A stretch of 64,000 nucleotides of DNA from a virus: IMG/VR virus record IMGVR_UViG_3300020455_000015, positions 1 through 64,000 of that record. One strand, given 5' to 3'. Positions 15,073 through 21,091 of this stretch are shown one piece after another. Position numbers and translations under genes: made by a program. The notes below the pieces were generated by a model, which was not told the origin of the DNA, made no database searches, and saw nothing but the letters and a program-made list of their open reading frames with translations. Each line of letters starts with the position of its first letter. Position 1 is the first letter of the stretch.

Positions 15073-15549
15073 TTATCTGTTTTTCTTTTGTGCAATGTTA
15101 TCTTTAATCGTATTATACTCGGACATTGCTCCCGTCAATGCACCAGGCTCAACGTGCATTACTTCATCATAACCTGTCTTCTCAATAATTTTATTCTTAA
15201 TATCTAACTGCTTTTTCTCTTTTTGAATACGTCTTAAAAATGCATAGTGTATGATCTGAGTAAAATATGCAAAAGGATTGCGAGATTTCTCTGGATCAAA
15301 ATTATGAATGTATTGAACACAGTTTTCAATTCCGTCAGATATCATATCATCACGGAACATATAATTCACAAAGTTTGGTTTATATGATAGATGAGTTGCT
15401 ATCTTAAGAAAGCATTCTCCAAGATAGTTTGTAATTCTTGGCTTTGGCAATCCTTTTTCTTTAGCAACAGCGACTTTTGATCGATATACTATCAATGCCT
15501 CAAGTAGTTCTTTGTTATTTACATAATGTTCAGACTTCTTTCTTGGCAT
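15073..15549 (-). CDS. 55: Late-transcription sigma factor gp55
   Basis: gp55 is the small sigma-like protein that directs host RNA polymerase to the TATAAATA late promoters with the help of gp33 and gp45. The segments NNKELLEALIVYRS, DDMISDGIENCVQYIHNFDP and NPFAYFTQIIHYAFLRRIQKEKKQ correspond to the conserved sigma region 2-like core. The length (158) is close to T4 gp55 (185). A host-type promoter lies directly upstream (15574-15601), fitting a gene that must be made before late transcription starts. Confidence 0.93.
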   Translation of the reverse strand: MPRKKSEHYVNNKELLEALIVYRSKVAVAKEKGLPKPRITNYLGECFLKIATHLSYKPNFVNYMFRDDMISDGIENCVQYIHNFDPEKSRNPFAYFTQIIHYAFLRRIQKEKKQLDIKNKIIEKTGYDEVMHVEPGALTGAMSEYNTIKDNIAQKKNR

Positions 15550-15573
15550 AACTTATTTGTCTTAACTGTTCTT

Positions 15574-15601
15574 ATTATAACACATTTTTGTCAGGTGACA
15601 A
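15574..15601 (-). promoter_or_regulatory. Sigma-70-type promoter for gp55
   Basis: On the minus strand the -35 box TTGTCA (one mismatch to consensus) is followed after 16 nt by a perfect -10 TATAAT, which ends 25 nt before the gp55 ATG. The -35 is one arm of an inverted repeat TTGTCA-GG-TGACAA (15588-15601), so it could also be an operator. The rest of the gap 15602-15664 shows only imperfect repeats around TGACAAG and CCCCT/AGGGG, with no gene. Confidence 0.7.
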
Positions 15602-15664
15602 GGTGATGCTTGACAAGACCCCTAAAACTATGTACAATAACCTTTGTGAGGTTTGGAAGGGGTA

Positions 15665-16123
15665 TTAGCTTTCTTTCGTATCTTTAGTATCCTTTATATC
15701 TTCTTTAAATATTTTTTCAAGGGATTCTCTTTTTTGTTCAACACTAGAGACATATCCTAAGTCTGTTGATAATTTTACTTTTCCTGTATTTAATTTAGGT
15801 TTAAATATTTCAACTCCACCAGAGTTTTGTTCGTCTTCAACATACTGTTTGTATATTGCAATTAGTTTTTTATCACGACATTCAATCATTGTGATTACTT
15901 TATCCATTTTTAATACATACATGTCTTCAGTTGTCATCTCCATCCAAGGAGTGACTTTTATATAATTAAGTTGACTTGCATTACCTACATGAGGTATAGG
16001 AGTCATTTTGATTGGATTATGCAAGACTAGAATAGGATCATCCTCACTTTCATCTACACAAACGAGTGCGAAGATTTCTTCACCAGAAACAAGTTTTAAG
16101 ATGCTGAAAAATTCGTCTCTCAT
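15665..16123 (-). CDS. Hypothetical conserved protein downstream of uvsW
   Basis: The chosen start MRDEFFSILKLVSGEEIFAL at 16123 comes one base after the uvsW stop; an ATG at 16174 would lie inside uvsW. The first 100 residues form a compact beta-rich domain (GEEIFALVCVDESEDDPILV, then LNYIKVTPWMEM), which looks Sm/LSM-like; the C-terminus is a charged, probably disordered tail (KEDIKDTKDTKES). RNA binding would be a guess. The family is common in cyanophages as a hypothetical. Confidence 0.65.
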   Translation of the reverse strand: MRDEFFSILKLVSGEEIFALVCVDESEDDPILVLHNPIKMTPIPHVGNASQLNYIKVTPWMEMTTEDMYVLKMDKVITMIECRDKKLIAIYKQYVEDEQNSGGVEIFKPKLNTGKVKLSTDLGYVSSVEQKRESLEKIFKEDIKDTKDTKES

Positions 16124-16124
16124 A

Positions 16125-17588
16125 TTATTTTTTGAGTGAAATGTTGATGATGTCATAATTAAAGTTTTCTTCATTGTAGATTTTAATTCTTTCTACAAGA
16201 TGATTCAAAGTGTAGTTTCTTCTTGATTTGTATGTAATGTCATCTGCAATATCATACAAAGTGGCTTTAACTTTGTTGTTACCTTTTCTCAGGACTCTTC
16301 CAATTGATTGTAGATTCCGTATTCGAGATTTAGACGGTGATGCAAAAATAACGTTATGTAAATTTTTAATGTTAATTCCTGTGGAGAAAGTCCCATAAGA
16401 TGCAACTATTATAGCATTAATTTCGGATTCAGTGATTGACCGAACATTTTCACGATTTTCAGCATCCACTCCTCCGTGGACAAAAAAAGTTTGACGCTGT
16501 TCGAGTACATTACTATTTATTAAATCATAAAGAACTCTTCCATGGCCCTCAACTCTTGAATATAAAATCAATGTATTTCCCTTTAGATCTAATGTAAGAT
16601 TTCTTATGAATTTATTTCTCTGTTCATTATTGATAATGTATTGAACTTCATCCTCAAATGTTTCAAACTTTTGTGGAGAATGTTTTAGTAGTAATATATT
16701 AATATCAAGTTTTGCAACATGACCTTTGGTCATGAGGTCTTTAGTTCCTATAATTTTATATGAAGGGCCAAATAATCCTTCTAAAACCCACTTATGTGTT
16801 TGCGTTCCATCAAGTGTGCCAGTAAATCCAAATCTATATTTGGCCTTGTGAAGTTTTGTCATTATAGATATAAGTGATTTACTTTTGAACTGGTGCGCTT
16901 CATCCCCAATTACAACAGAGAATCTCTCAAAATACTTTCTGGGGAGTTTATAGATTGATTGCCAAGTAGTAATTATGACCTGAGAGTCCGTCTCTCTTTC
17001 TTTACCAGCGTATATCTTATGGCAAAATGAACCTACATCCCACCCATAATCCGCAAAATCTTTATACATTTGCTCTACTAGCGAAGTCGTCGGAACAACT
17101 ATCAGAGTATTTTGCTTCCGTTCAACGTAATATCTCACAATCGAATATATCATCAGAGACTTTCCTGAAGCAGTTGGGGATATCAACAACTTTCTATTAT
17201 GTCTTAAAGCGTCGTATACTCCCTCTACTTGATAATCACGAGGAACATACTTGCAAATAGATTTCATATAATCTTTAACACCCTCATATGAGATATGCTC
17301 ATTGACTTCAAAAGGTGTGCCAAAGAATTTATTATCTACAAACTCGTAAGTATATTCGTGATCGTCACAAAACTTTTGTATCTTATCCAGTAGTCCAACG
17401 TAGATTTCTCCGTTCTTTACGTTGAATAGACGGATCTTACCATCCCAATACTTATTACGGTATTGAGGCATGAATTTAGCTCCCGGAATCTCAAAGGTAA
17501 ATTGATCAGATAACTCGTAGTATACATGCGGATCTGATTCTACCTGAAGGAAAACTTCATTCTTTTTTGATATACTCAAATGAGACAT
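16125..17588 (-). CDS. uvsW: UvsW superfamily 2 helicase
   Basis: UvsW unwinds R-loops and branched DNA and helps T4 switch from origin to recombination-dependent replication. After an N-terminal domain with YWDGKIRLFN, the motor motifs are TASGKS (Walker A), DEAH (Walker B), GFTGT (motif III), and QSIGRVLRKG (motif VI). I start at MSHLSISKKNEVF (17588), which aligns with the T4 UvsW start; an ATG at 17606 would add six residues. The gene is divergent from the synthetase-like gene across a palindrome. Confidence 0.94.
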   Translation of the reverse strand: MSHLSISKKNEVFLQVESDPHVYYELSDQFTFEIPGAKFMPQYRNKYWDGKIRLFNVKNGEIYVGLLDKIQKFCDDHEYTYEFVDNKFFGTPFEVNEHISYEGVKDYMKSICKYVPRDYQVEGVYDALRHNRKLLISPTASGKSLMIYSIVRYYVERKQNTLIVVPTTSLVEQMYKDFADYGWDVGSFCHKIYAGKERETDSQVIITTWQSIYKLPRKYFERFSVVIGDEAHQFKSKSLISIMTKLHKAKYRFGFTGTLDGTQTHKWVLEGLFGPSYKIIGTKDLMTKGHVAKLDINILLLKHSPQKFETFEDEVQYIINNEQRNKFIRNLTLDLKGNTLILYSRVEGHGRVLYDLINSNVLEQRQTFFVHGGVDAENRENVRSITESEINAIIVASYGTFSTGINIKNLHNVIFASPSKSRIRNLQSIGRVLRKGNNKVKATLYDIADDITYKSRRNYTLNHLVERIKIYNEENFNYDIINISLKK

Positions 17589-17610
17589 AAAATAGTGTTC
17601 ATTCACAGAT

Positions 17611-17630
17611 ATTTAGTGAGCTCACTAAAT
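17611..17630. promoter_or_regulatory. Perfect 20-bp palindrome in the divergent uvsW/synthetase-like promoter region
   Basis: ATTTAGTGAG followed directly by its reverse complement CTCACTAAAT. CTAAATA reads outward on the minus strand (17616-17610) towards uvsW and on the plus strand (17632-17638) towards the synthetase-like gene. This could be a symmetric operator or two weak late-type promoters facing apart. It is the only divergent gene pair in the window. Confidence 0.55.
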
Positions 17631-17658
17631 GCTAAATAATGCAGTTTAGCCTAAAATA

Positions 17659-18462
17659 ATGACAAGTCTCATTGACCCGAAAAAGTATACAAAGACCGTT
17701 GACCTATTAAGGTCATTTTTTTTGTCTAAAGGTTTTTTTGAAGTTCATACTCAGAACCGTTTAAGTATACTTGCTGCATGCGAAGATCCTGAAACTGTAG
17801 CAACATATGAATATAATGGACAAGTTTGGCCACTTCCACAAACAGGACAGATGTGGTTGGAATATGAATTACTCAAGAATCCAGAAGCACCCGGTTTCTT
17901 TTGTGTCTCCACCTCATATCGTCAAGAACCAAATCCAGTAGAAGGAAGACATGAAGTAATCTTCCCAATGTTTGAGTTTGAAATGCACGGTGGTGTGGAA
18001 GAACTTGAGAAAATGGAGATGGAATTATGCAAGTATGTAGGTGTTCCTTTACAAGAATATGATGTTAAAAAATATGAGCATTGGGCAGGAGCATTTAAGA
18101 CCAAAGAATTAGATCATGATCATGAGAAATCAATTGGTCGTGGTATGATTACACATTTCCCTGAGTGGACATCACCATTCTGGAATATGGCAAGAAATGA
18201 TGATGGTGAAACCAGTAAGAAGATTGATGTAATCTTAAATGGTATGGAAACTATTGGTTCTGCGGAACGTAGCACCGATAAGAAACAGATGCGTGATACA
18301 TTCCATACTATCTCTGATGGGCAATATGCTGACTTACTTTACAAATTATTTGGTAAGGAAAGAGTTGAGAAAGAACTAGAAGAGTTCCTTGAGTTTGATT
18401 TCTTTCCTAGAAGTGGAGGAGGAATCGGTGTAACACGTATCATGCAAGCAATCCCTGATTAA
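17659..18462 (+). CDS. Class II aminoacyl-tRNA-synthetase-like catalytic core (Asp/Asn/Lys type)
   Basis: This 267-residue protein keeps the class II core: motif 2 (FFCVSTSYRQEPNP and FEFEMHGG) and motif 3 (GGGIGVTRIM, 253-262), with the ATP-binding arginines. It lacks an N-terminal OB-fold anticodon-binding domain, so it is not a normal AspRS, AsnRS or LysRS. It could be an AsnA-type amide-forming enzyme, a lysyl-modification (PoxA/EpmA-like) enzyme, or an enzyme that charges a specific RNA. It is followed 12 nt later by a tRNA and both are on the plus strand, which suggests a linked function. The start ATG has no clear ribosome site. Confidence 0.75.
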   Translation: MTSLIDPKKYTKTVDLLRSFFLSKGFFEVHTQNRLSILAACEDPETVATYEYNGQVWPLPQTGQMWLEYELLKNPEAPGFFCVSTSYRQEPNPVEGRHEVIFPMFEFEMHGGVEELEKMEMELCKYVGVPLQEYDVKKYEHWAGAFKTKELDHDHEKSIGRGMITHFPEWTSPFWNMARNDDGETSKKIDVILNGMETIGSAERSTDKKQMRDTFHTISDGQYADLLYKLFGKERVEKELEEFLEFDFFPRSGGGIGVTRIMQAIPD

Positions 18463-18474
18463 CTTCAGGGTCAA

Positions 18475-18570
18475 TGTAGAGTGGTGAAATTGGTAAACAC
18501 AGGAGACTGTTTCTCTCCCGATCAATCATTAGCTTGGTAGGTCTTGCACGTTCGAGTCGTGCCTCTACAG
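18475..18570 (+). tRNA. tRNA with long variable arm, apparent anticodon GUU
   Basis: Acceptor TGTAGAG pairs perfectly with CTCTACA (18563-18569). A D arm follows with stem GTG/CAC and loop containing TTGG. The anticodon stem GGAGA/TCTCC (18502-18518) encloses CTGTTTC, so the anticodon at 18509-18511 reads GUU (Asn). A 27-nt variable region (18519-18545) contains a stem ATCAA/TTGGT, and the T arm is GCACG-TTCGAGT-CGTGC. The discriminator base is G. The D arm and long variable arm look like a class II (Leu/Ser/Tyr) tRNA, which does not fit the Asn anticodon. CCA is not encoded. Confidence 0.75.
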
Positions 18571-18588
18571 TTTAAAAAATATATTTAT

Positions 18589-19017
18589 TTAAAATCCAGA
18601 TTGAAATTTCTGCCACTCAATGGCATTCTTAATTTGGTATGTACGACCAGATATATTTCTGATTATCTCTTCTAAAAATTTAAGAGTCACATCATAATAT
18701 CTAATCTTCATGTCACTCTGATTAAGTCTTTCATCAGCATCTAGATGCCTCTGTATTGCGTCCTTTTCTCTAACTTTGTATGGAAATGGGTCTTCGGCAT
18801 ATACTTCTGCAGTTGCCTTTCCTGTGTAGTAATTATGTCTCTCTAATTTAATTTTATTATATGTCTCTCTTGCTTTCTCACGCATCAAACTAATCGTATT
18901 ATAGATTGTATAATACTTTGAATGTAATTGAGGTATTTTTAATGACTCATCATGTAGATTATCAGGATCAATGACAGCATCACGCTCCCACATCTCCTGA
19001 ATTTTTTCAAGATTCAT
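18589..19017 (-). CDS. uvsY: UvsY recombination mediator
   Basis: UvsY loads the UvsX recombinase onto gp32-coated DNA. The 142-residue helical protein starts MNLEKIQEMWERDAVID like T4 UvsY (MRLEDLQEELKKDVFID) and has the RHNYYTGKATAE segment that corresponds to the T4 KARLDYYSGR region, and an ending HxI..W-type helix (IKNAIEWQKFQSGF). Length matches (T4 137). It overlaps the tail-tube-like gene by 4 nt. Confidence 0.88.
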   Translation of the reverse strand: MNLEKIQEMWERDAVIDPDNLHDESLKIPQLHSKYYTIYNTISLMREKARETYNKIKLERHNYYTGKATAEVYAEDPFPYKVREKDAIQRHLDADERLNQSDMKIRYYDVTLKFLEEIIRNISGRTYQIKNAIEWQKFQSGF

Positions 19018-19574
19018 AAAGGTTTGCCAGTCGTATCAGTTAGTGTGTATATAGTATAGCGGAAAACAGCCTGTGCTGTAAAGTATTGTATATCTGATTC
19101 TGTAGCATCAAATGTTAGAGATGTTAAGGATACGGGAAATAAGTCTTGAAATTTTACTATAGCAACATCACGATAATTACTATTCAAGATACGTAGAGAT
19201 CCATCACAAAATTGTTCTTCCAAATCACGAATACCATCAGAATCTGTAGTTTTATTGACAAATTGTTGTGGTGTTTCTGGAAAACCTAATCCTGTTAACC
19301 AATTATGAACTGCTGCATAATTTTCCATATTCTCATCAACTAAGAATCGAATATCTAAATCTCCATAAGTTAATTTTTCACCGGGGACATCAATAAACTT
19401 TAAGTATGATGGTTGTTGAAATGTTCCTAATGTGATATCTGGTATTGAAGCAGAGTTGCAGAAGAAATCTATCTTGGGAAATTTAGATAAAATAAATTTA
19501 AACCCAATCGGTGAAAGATAATTACGATTTGCAATTTGACCTGCTAAAGGGCCACGATTTGTAGATGATGTCAT
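19014..19574 (-). CDS. Tail-tube-like virion protein (gp19/gp54 fold)
   Basis: The 186-residue protein has NYLSPIGFKFILSKFPKID, then SIPDITLGTFQQPS, DVPGEKLTYGDLDIRFLVDE, YAAVHNWLTGLGFPE and DLFPVSLTSLTFD, the order seen in T4-type tail-tube proteins (N-terminal strand, SIP turn, loop, NW helix, late LFPxxL). It is distinct from the gp19 gene at 26633. It may be a tube-initiator or baseplate-hub tube protein. The position by uvsY, away from the tail cluster, is usual for cyanophages. Confidence 0.7.
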   Translation of the reverse strand: MTSSTNRGPLAGQIANRNYLSPIGFKFILSKFPKIDFFCNSASIPDITLGTFQQPSYLKFIDVPGEKLTYGDLDIRFLVDENMENYAAVHNWLTGLGFPETPQQFVNKTTDSDGIRDLEEQFCDGSLRILNSNYRDVAIVKFQDLFPVSLTSLTFDATESDIQYFTAQAVFRYTIYTLTDTTGKPL

Positions 19575-19888
19575 TTTTTAGTTTTCTTCTTCATAGAATT
19601 TATAAACTTACGATAGATCGCTGCTTCTGATGTCTTACCCATTACTCTAGCACGTTGCTCCATCGCAATCGCTGCCTGTATTTTATGTGCGTGTGAACGG
19701 CTTGATTTTCTTATTTTTGTTACACTCGATCTAGCTGTGGATTCATCTTTAAATCCAAGACCATGAATAGTTCCCTTCGGATCTTCGTCTGTATACAAGT
19801 CCGAATGTTTTTTTGATTTTGCTGGTTGACCTTTCTTTCTAGGAATGCGTGGATTTGATTCTTCTAGAAATTGGCGTAAATTTTTCAT
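19571..19888 (-). CDS. Basic protein with a capsid-targeting-like N-terminus
   Basis: The start MKNLRQFLEES resembles the T4 capsid targeting sequence (MKTYQEFIAEA) carried by internal proteins that are packaged with the scaffold and trimmed by gp21. The rest is very basic, with HGLGFKDESTARSSVTKIRK and AIAMEQRARVMGKT, which recalls the DUF5824-like phage and giant-virus module. A packaged internal or DNA-binding protein is plausible; none of this is proven. Confidence 0.6.
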   Translation of the reverse strand: MKNLRQFLEESNPRIPRKKGQPAKSKKHSDLYTDEDPKGTIHGLGFKDESTARSSVTKIRKSSRSHAHKIQAAIAMEQRARVMGKTSEAAIYRKFINSMKKKTKK

Positions 19889-19890
19889 GA

Positions 19891-20178
19891 CTAACCTCCG
19901 TTTCCCCCACCGTTGCCGCCATTGCCCGAAGCTCCACCACCATTCCCACCAGAATGCCCGTTAGAACCATTACCGTTGCCAGAATGAGAACCATTAGTTC
20001 CATTCCCGTTAGATCCATTAGATCCGTTACCATTTTTCGTTTCCTCCCTACTTCTACCTAACATCCCATAAGGATAGTATGGATATCTTTTAGTTGGGAC
20101 GCAACTCTTAAGTTTTGTATCGAATCTATATCCTTTTGGGCACTTTGTCGATTCAAGAAACTCTTGAAAATTTTTCAT
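19891..20178 (-). CDS. Low-complexity Gly/Asn/Ser protein with a capsid-targeting-like start
   Basis: It begins MKNFQEFLESTKCPKGYRFD, again similar to the T4 capsid targeting sequence, then a Cys motif CPKGYRF..SCVPT as in the 738-residue protein, and ends in about 45 residues made of Gly, Asn and Ser repeats (GNGSNGSNGNGTNG and GGNGGG). The tail is intrinsically disordered. Its ATG overlaps the stop of the next small gene. An internal head protein is a reasonable guess. Confidence 0.55.
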   Translation of the reverse strand: MKNFQEFLESTKCPKGYRFDTKLKSCVPTKRYPYYPYGMLGRSREETKNGNGSNGSNGNGTNGSHSGNGNGSNGHSGGNGGGASGNGGNGGGNGG

Positions 20179-20333
20179 TCGTTAACGATCATGTGATACC
20201 ATTCTTCACTCATTCCACCGATAATAGAATCTGCATCTCCTTTATTTGATGCATATCCCTCACTAACTAAATGGTTTATTATCTTTTCGTATGCCTTTGT
20301 AGCCTCTTTTAATTGGCGTGGTGATGGTTTCAT
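20175..20333 (-). CDS. 52-residue helical protein
   Basis: This frame was found between larger genes. It starts MKPSPRQLKEATKAYEKIIN and ends GMSEEWYHMIVNE. The DADSIIGGMSEEWYHMI segment resembles small modules found in cyanophage virion-associated proteins. Its TGA overlaps the next ATG (ATGA). Function unknown. Confidence 0.55.
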   Translation of the reverse strand: MKPSPRQLKEATKAYEKIINHLVSEGYASNKGDADSIIGGMSEEWYHMIVNE

Positions 20334-20358
20334 TGGAGTTATATTTTTAGTTATTTAG

Positions 20359-20556
20359 TTATTCGGAAACAACACTACACCCTTTCCATCCACCATTTTT
20401 ACCATCATTGTTTGTGGTTAGATAGGTTGGGTTTTTTGTATATTGTTTTCTTTTACTAAAATCATCACTCCACCTAGCAAAACCTTTTGCAGCACCGATG
20501 TAATATACATCTACACTACTATTCGTCGCACTTGGTTTTTTTATGTGATAAGGCAT
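20359..20556 (-). CDS. 65-residue hypothetical protein
   Basis: The sequence MPYHIKKPSA, DVYYIGAAKGFARW and NDGKNGGWKGCSVVSE is the pattern of a small beta-rich protein family common in T4-like cyanophages. No function is known. It overlaps the preceding gene by 38 nt. The 185-bp stretch 20175-20359 holds the 52-residue gene and a short gap. Confidence 0.6.
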   Translation of the reverse strand: MPYHIKKPSATNSSVDVYYIGAAKGFARWSDDFSKRKQYTKNPTYLTTNNDGKNGGWKGCSVVSE

Positions 20557-20671
20557 CTTTCTTGAGTTGTTTTTTTATCTGTTTTGCATAATAAACTTCT
20601 TGTTTAGAATACAATTTAGGATTTTTTTTGGCTCGTTTTAGGATTAGTTTCGCTGCTTTTTTGTCTTTCAT
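20519..20671 (-). CDS. 50-residue Lys-rich protein, possibly leaderless
   Basis: I start at MKDKKAAKLILKRAKKNPKL (20671). The longer frame to 20725 crosses a terminator, so it is rejected. The protein is strongly basic and helical. A TATAAATA late promoter ends only 6 nt before the ATG, so a transcript started there would have almost no leader; readthrough from upstream is the alternative. Function unknown. Confidence 0.5.
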   Translation of the reverse strand: MKDKKAAKLILKRAKKNPKLYSKQEVYYAKQIKKQLKKDALSHKKTKCDE

Positions 20672-20676
20672 ATAGG

Positions 20677-20684
20677 TATTTATA
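20677..20684 (-). promoter_or_regulatory. T4-type late promoter TATAAATA
   Basis: An exact TATAAATA on the minus strand, just downstream of the terminator at 20692-20717, so it would restart transcription into the small-gene run and uvsY. Confidence 0.65.
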
Positions 20685-20691
20685 TAGAGAT

Positions 20692-20717
20692 AAAAAAAGA
20701 GAGGATTGCTCCTCTCT
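20692..20717 (-). terminator. Rho-independent terminator after the 48-residue gene
   Basis: On the minus strand AGAGAGGA-GCAA-TCCTCTCT forms an 8-bp stem followed by seven T residues. It ends transcription that passes gp23 and the gene at 20742-20888. Confidence 0.82.
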
Positions 20718-20741
20718 CCATTCATGAAAGACTTTGATAAC

Positions 20742-20888
20742 TTAAGTAAGAACCTCCCTACAAATACGTTTACATACGTGTTGGTCGTCTAGACAGTCAA
20801 TTAAACACTCGTAGTATTCTGTGAGTTTGTTGTCTTGTTCATCATCGTATGAACCTGCTAGTTGATTATATGATACTAGGTTGTGCAT
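20742..20888 (-). CDS. 48-residue Cys-containing conserved protein
   Basis: The ATG at 20888 is preceded by AGGAGG at optimal spacing, so the longer frame up to 21011 is rejected. The protein reads MHNLVSYNQLAGSYDD.. and ends YYECLIDCLDDQHVCKRICR, with four cysteines in a C-x3-C...C-x3-C pattern. Very similar small proteins occur downstream of gp23 in cyanophages. A metal-binding or disulfide fold is possible. Confidence 0.7.
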   Translation of the reverse strand: MHNLVSYNQLAGSYDDEQDNKLTEYYECLIDCLDDQHVCKRICREVLT

Positions 20889-21026
20889 TAATTGCCTCCT
20901 AAATTCTTTGATTTTTGCACCATAACCAAGCAAGGTTTGGTTACATATTGGTTCTCCAATTCTACCATTATTTATTATATGGTGTTGATATCCTAAAGAT
21001 TTTGTTAACAAAAAGAAATGCCTACG

Positions 21027-21034
21027 AATTTATA
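21027..21034 (-). promoter_or_regulatory. Late-promoter-like TATAAATT
   Basis: Minus-strand TATAAATT (7 of 8 to the late consensus) directly after the gp23 terminator. It would drive the 48-residue gene. In the rest of the 200-bp gap 20889-21091 I see an inverted repeat AACCAA...TTGGTT near 20925 and no gene. Confidence 0.4.
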
Positions 21035-21041
21035 CTTAGTC

Positions 21042-21070
21042 AAAAAAAAGACCCCCTCGAAAGGGAGTCT
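21042..21070 (-). terminator. Rho-independent terminator after gp23
   Basis: On the minus strand AGACTCCCTTTCGAGGGGGTCT forms a stem with one mismatch and a 4-nt loop, followed by eight T residues. It lies 22 nt past the capsid gene stop. Confidence 0.85.
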
Positions 21071-21091
21071 TTGAAAGATATGTAATATGAA

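Noticed and set aside
15602-15664. Possible terminator or small RNA in the gap between gp55 and the next gene
   Set aside because: The inverted repeats there (AACCT/AGGTT, CCCCT/AGGGG) are short and not followed by a T tract on either strand.
17659-18462. Full aspartyl- or lysyl-tRNA synthetase
   Set aside because: Only the catalytic core is present; there is no N-terminal anticodon-binding domain and the length is half of normal.
18475-18570. Annotation as an ordinary tRNA-Leu
   Set aside because: The D arm and long variable arm fit, but the anticodon loop reads GUU and the discriminator is G, so Leu is not supported.
20889-21011. Longer start for the 48-residue gene
   Set aside because: The internal ATG at 20888 has a strong AGGAGG and the shorter form matches the small cyanophage protein I recall.
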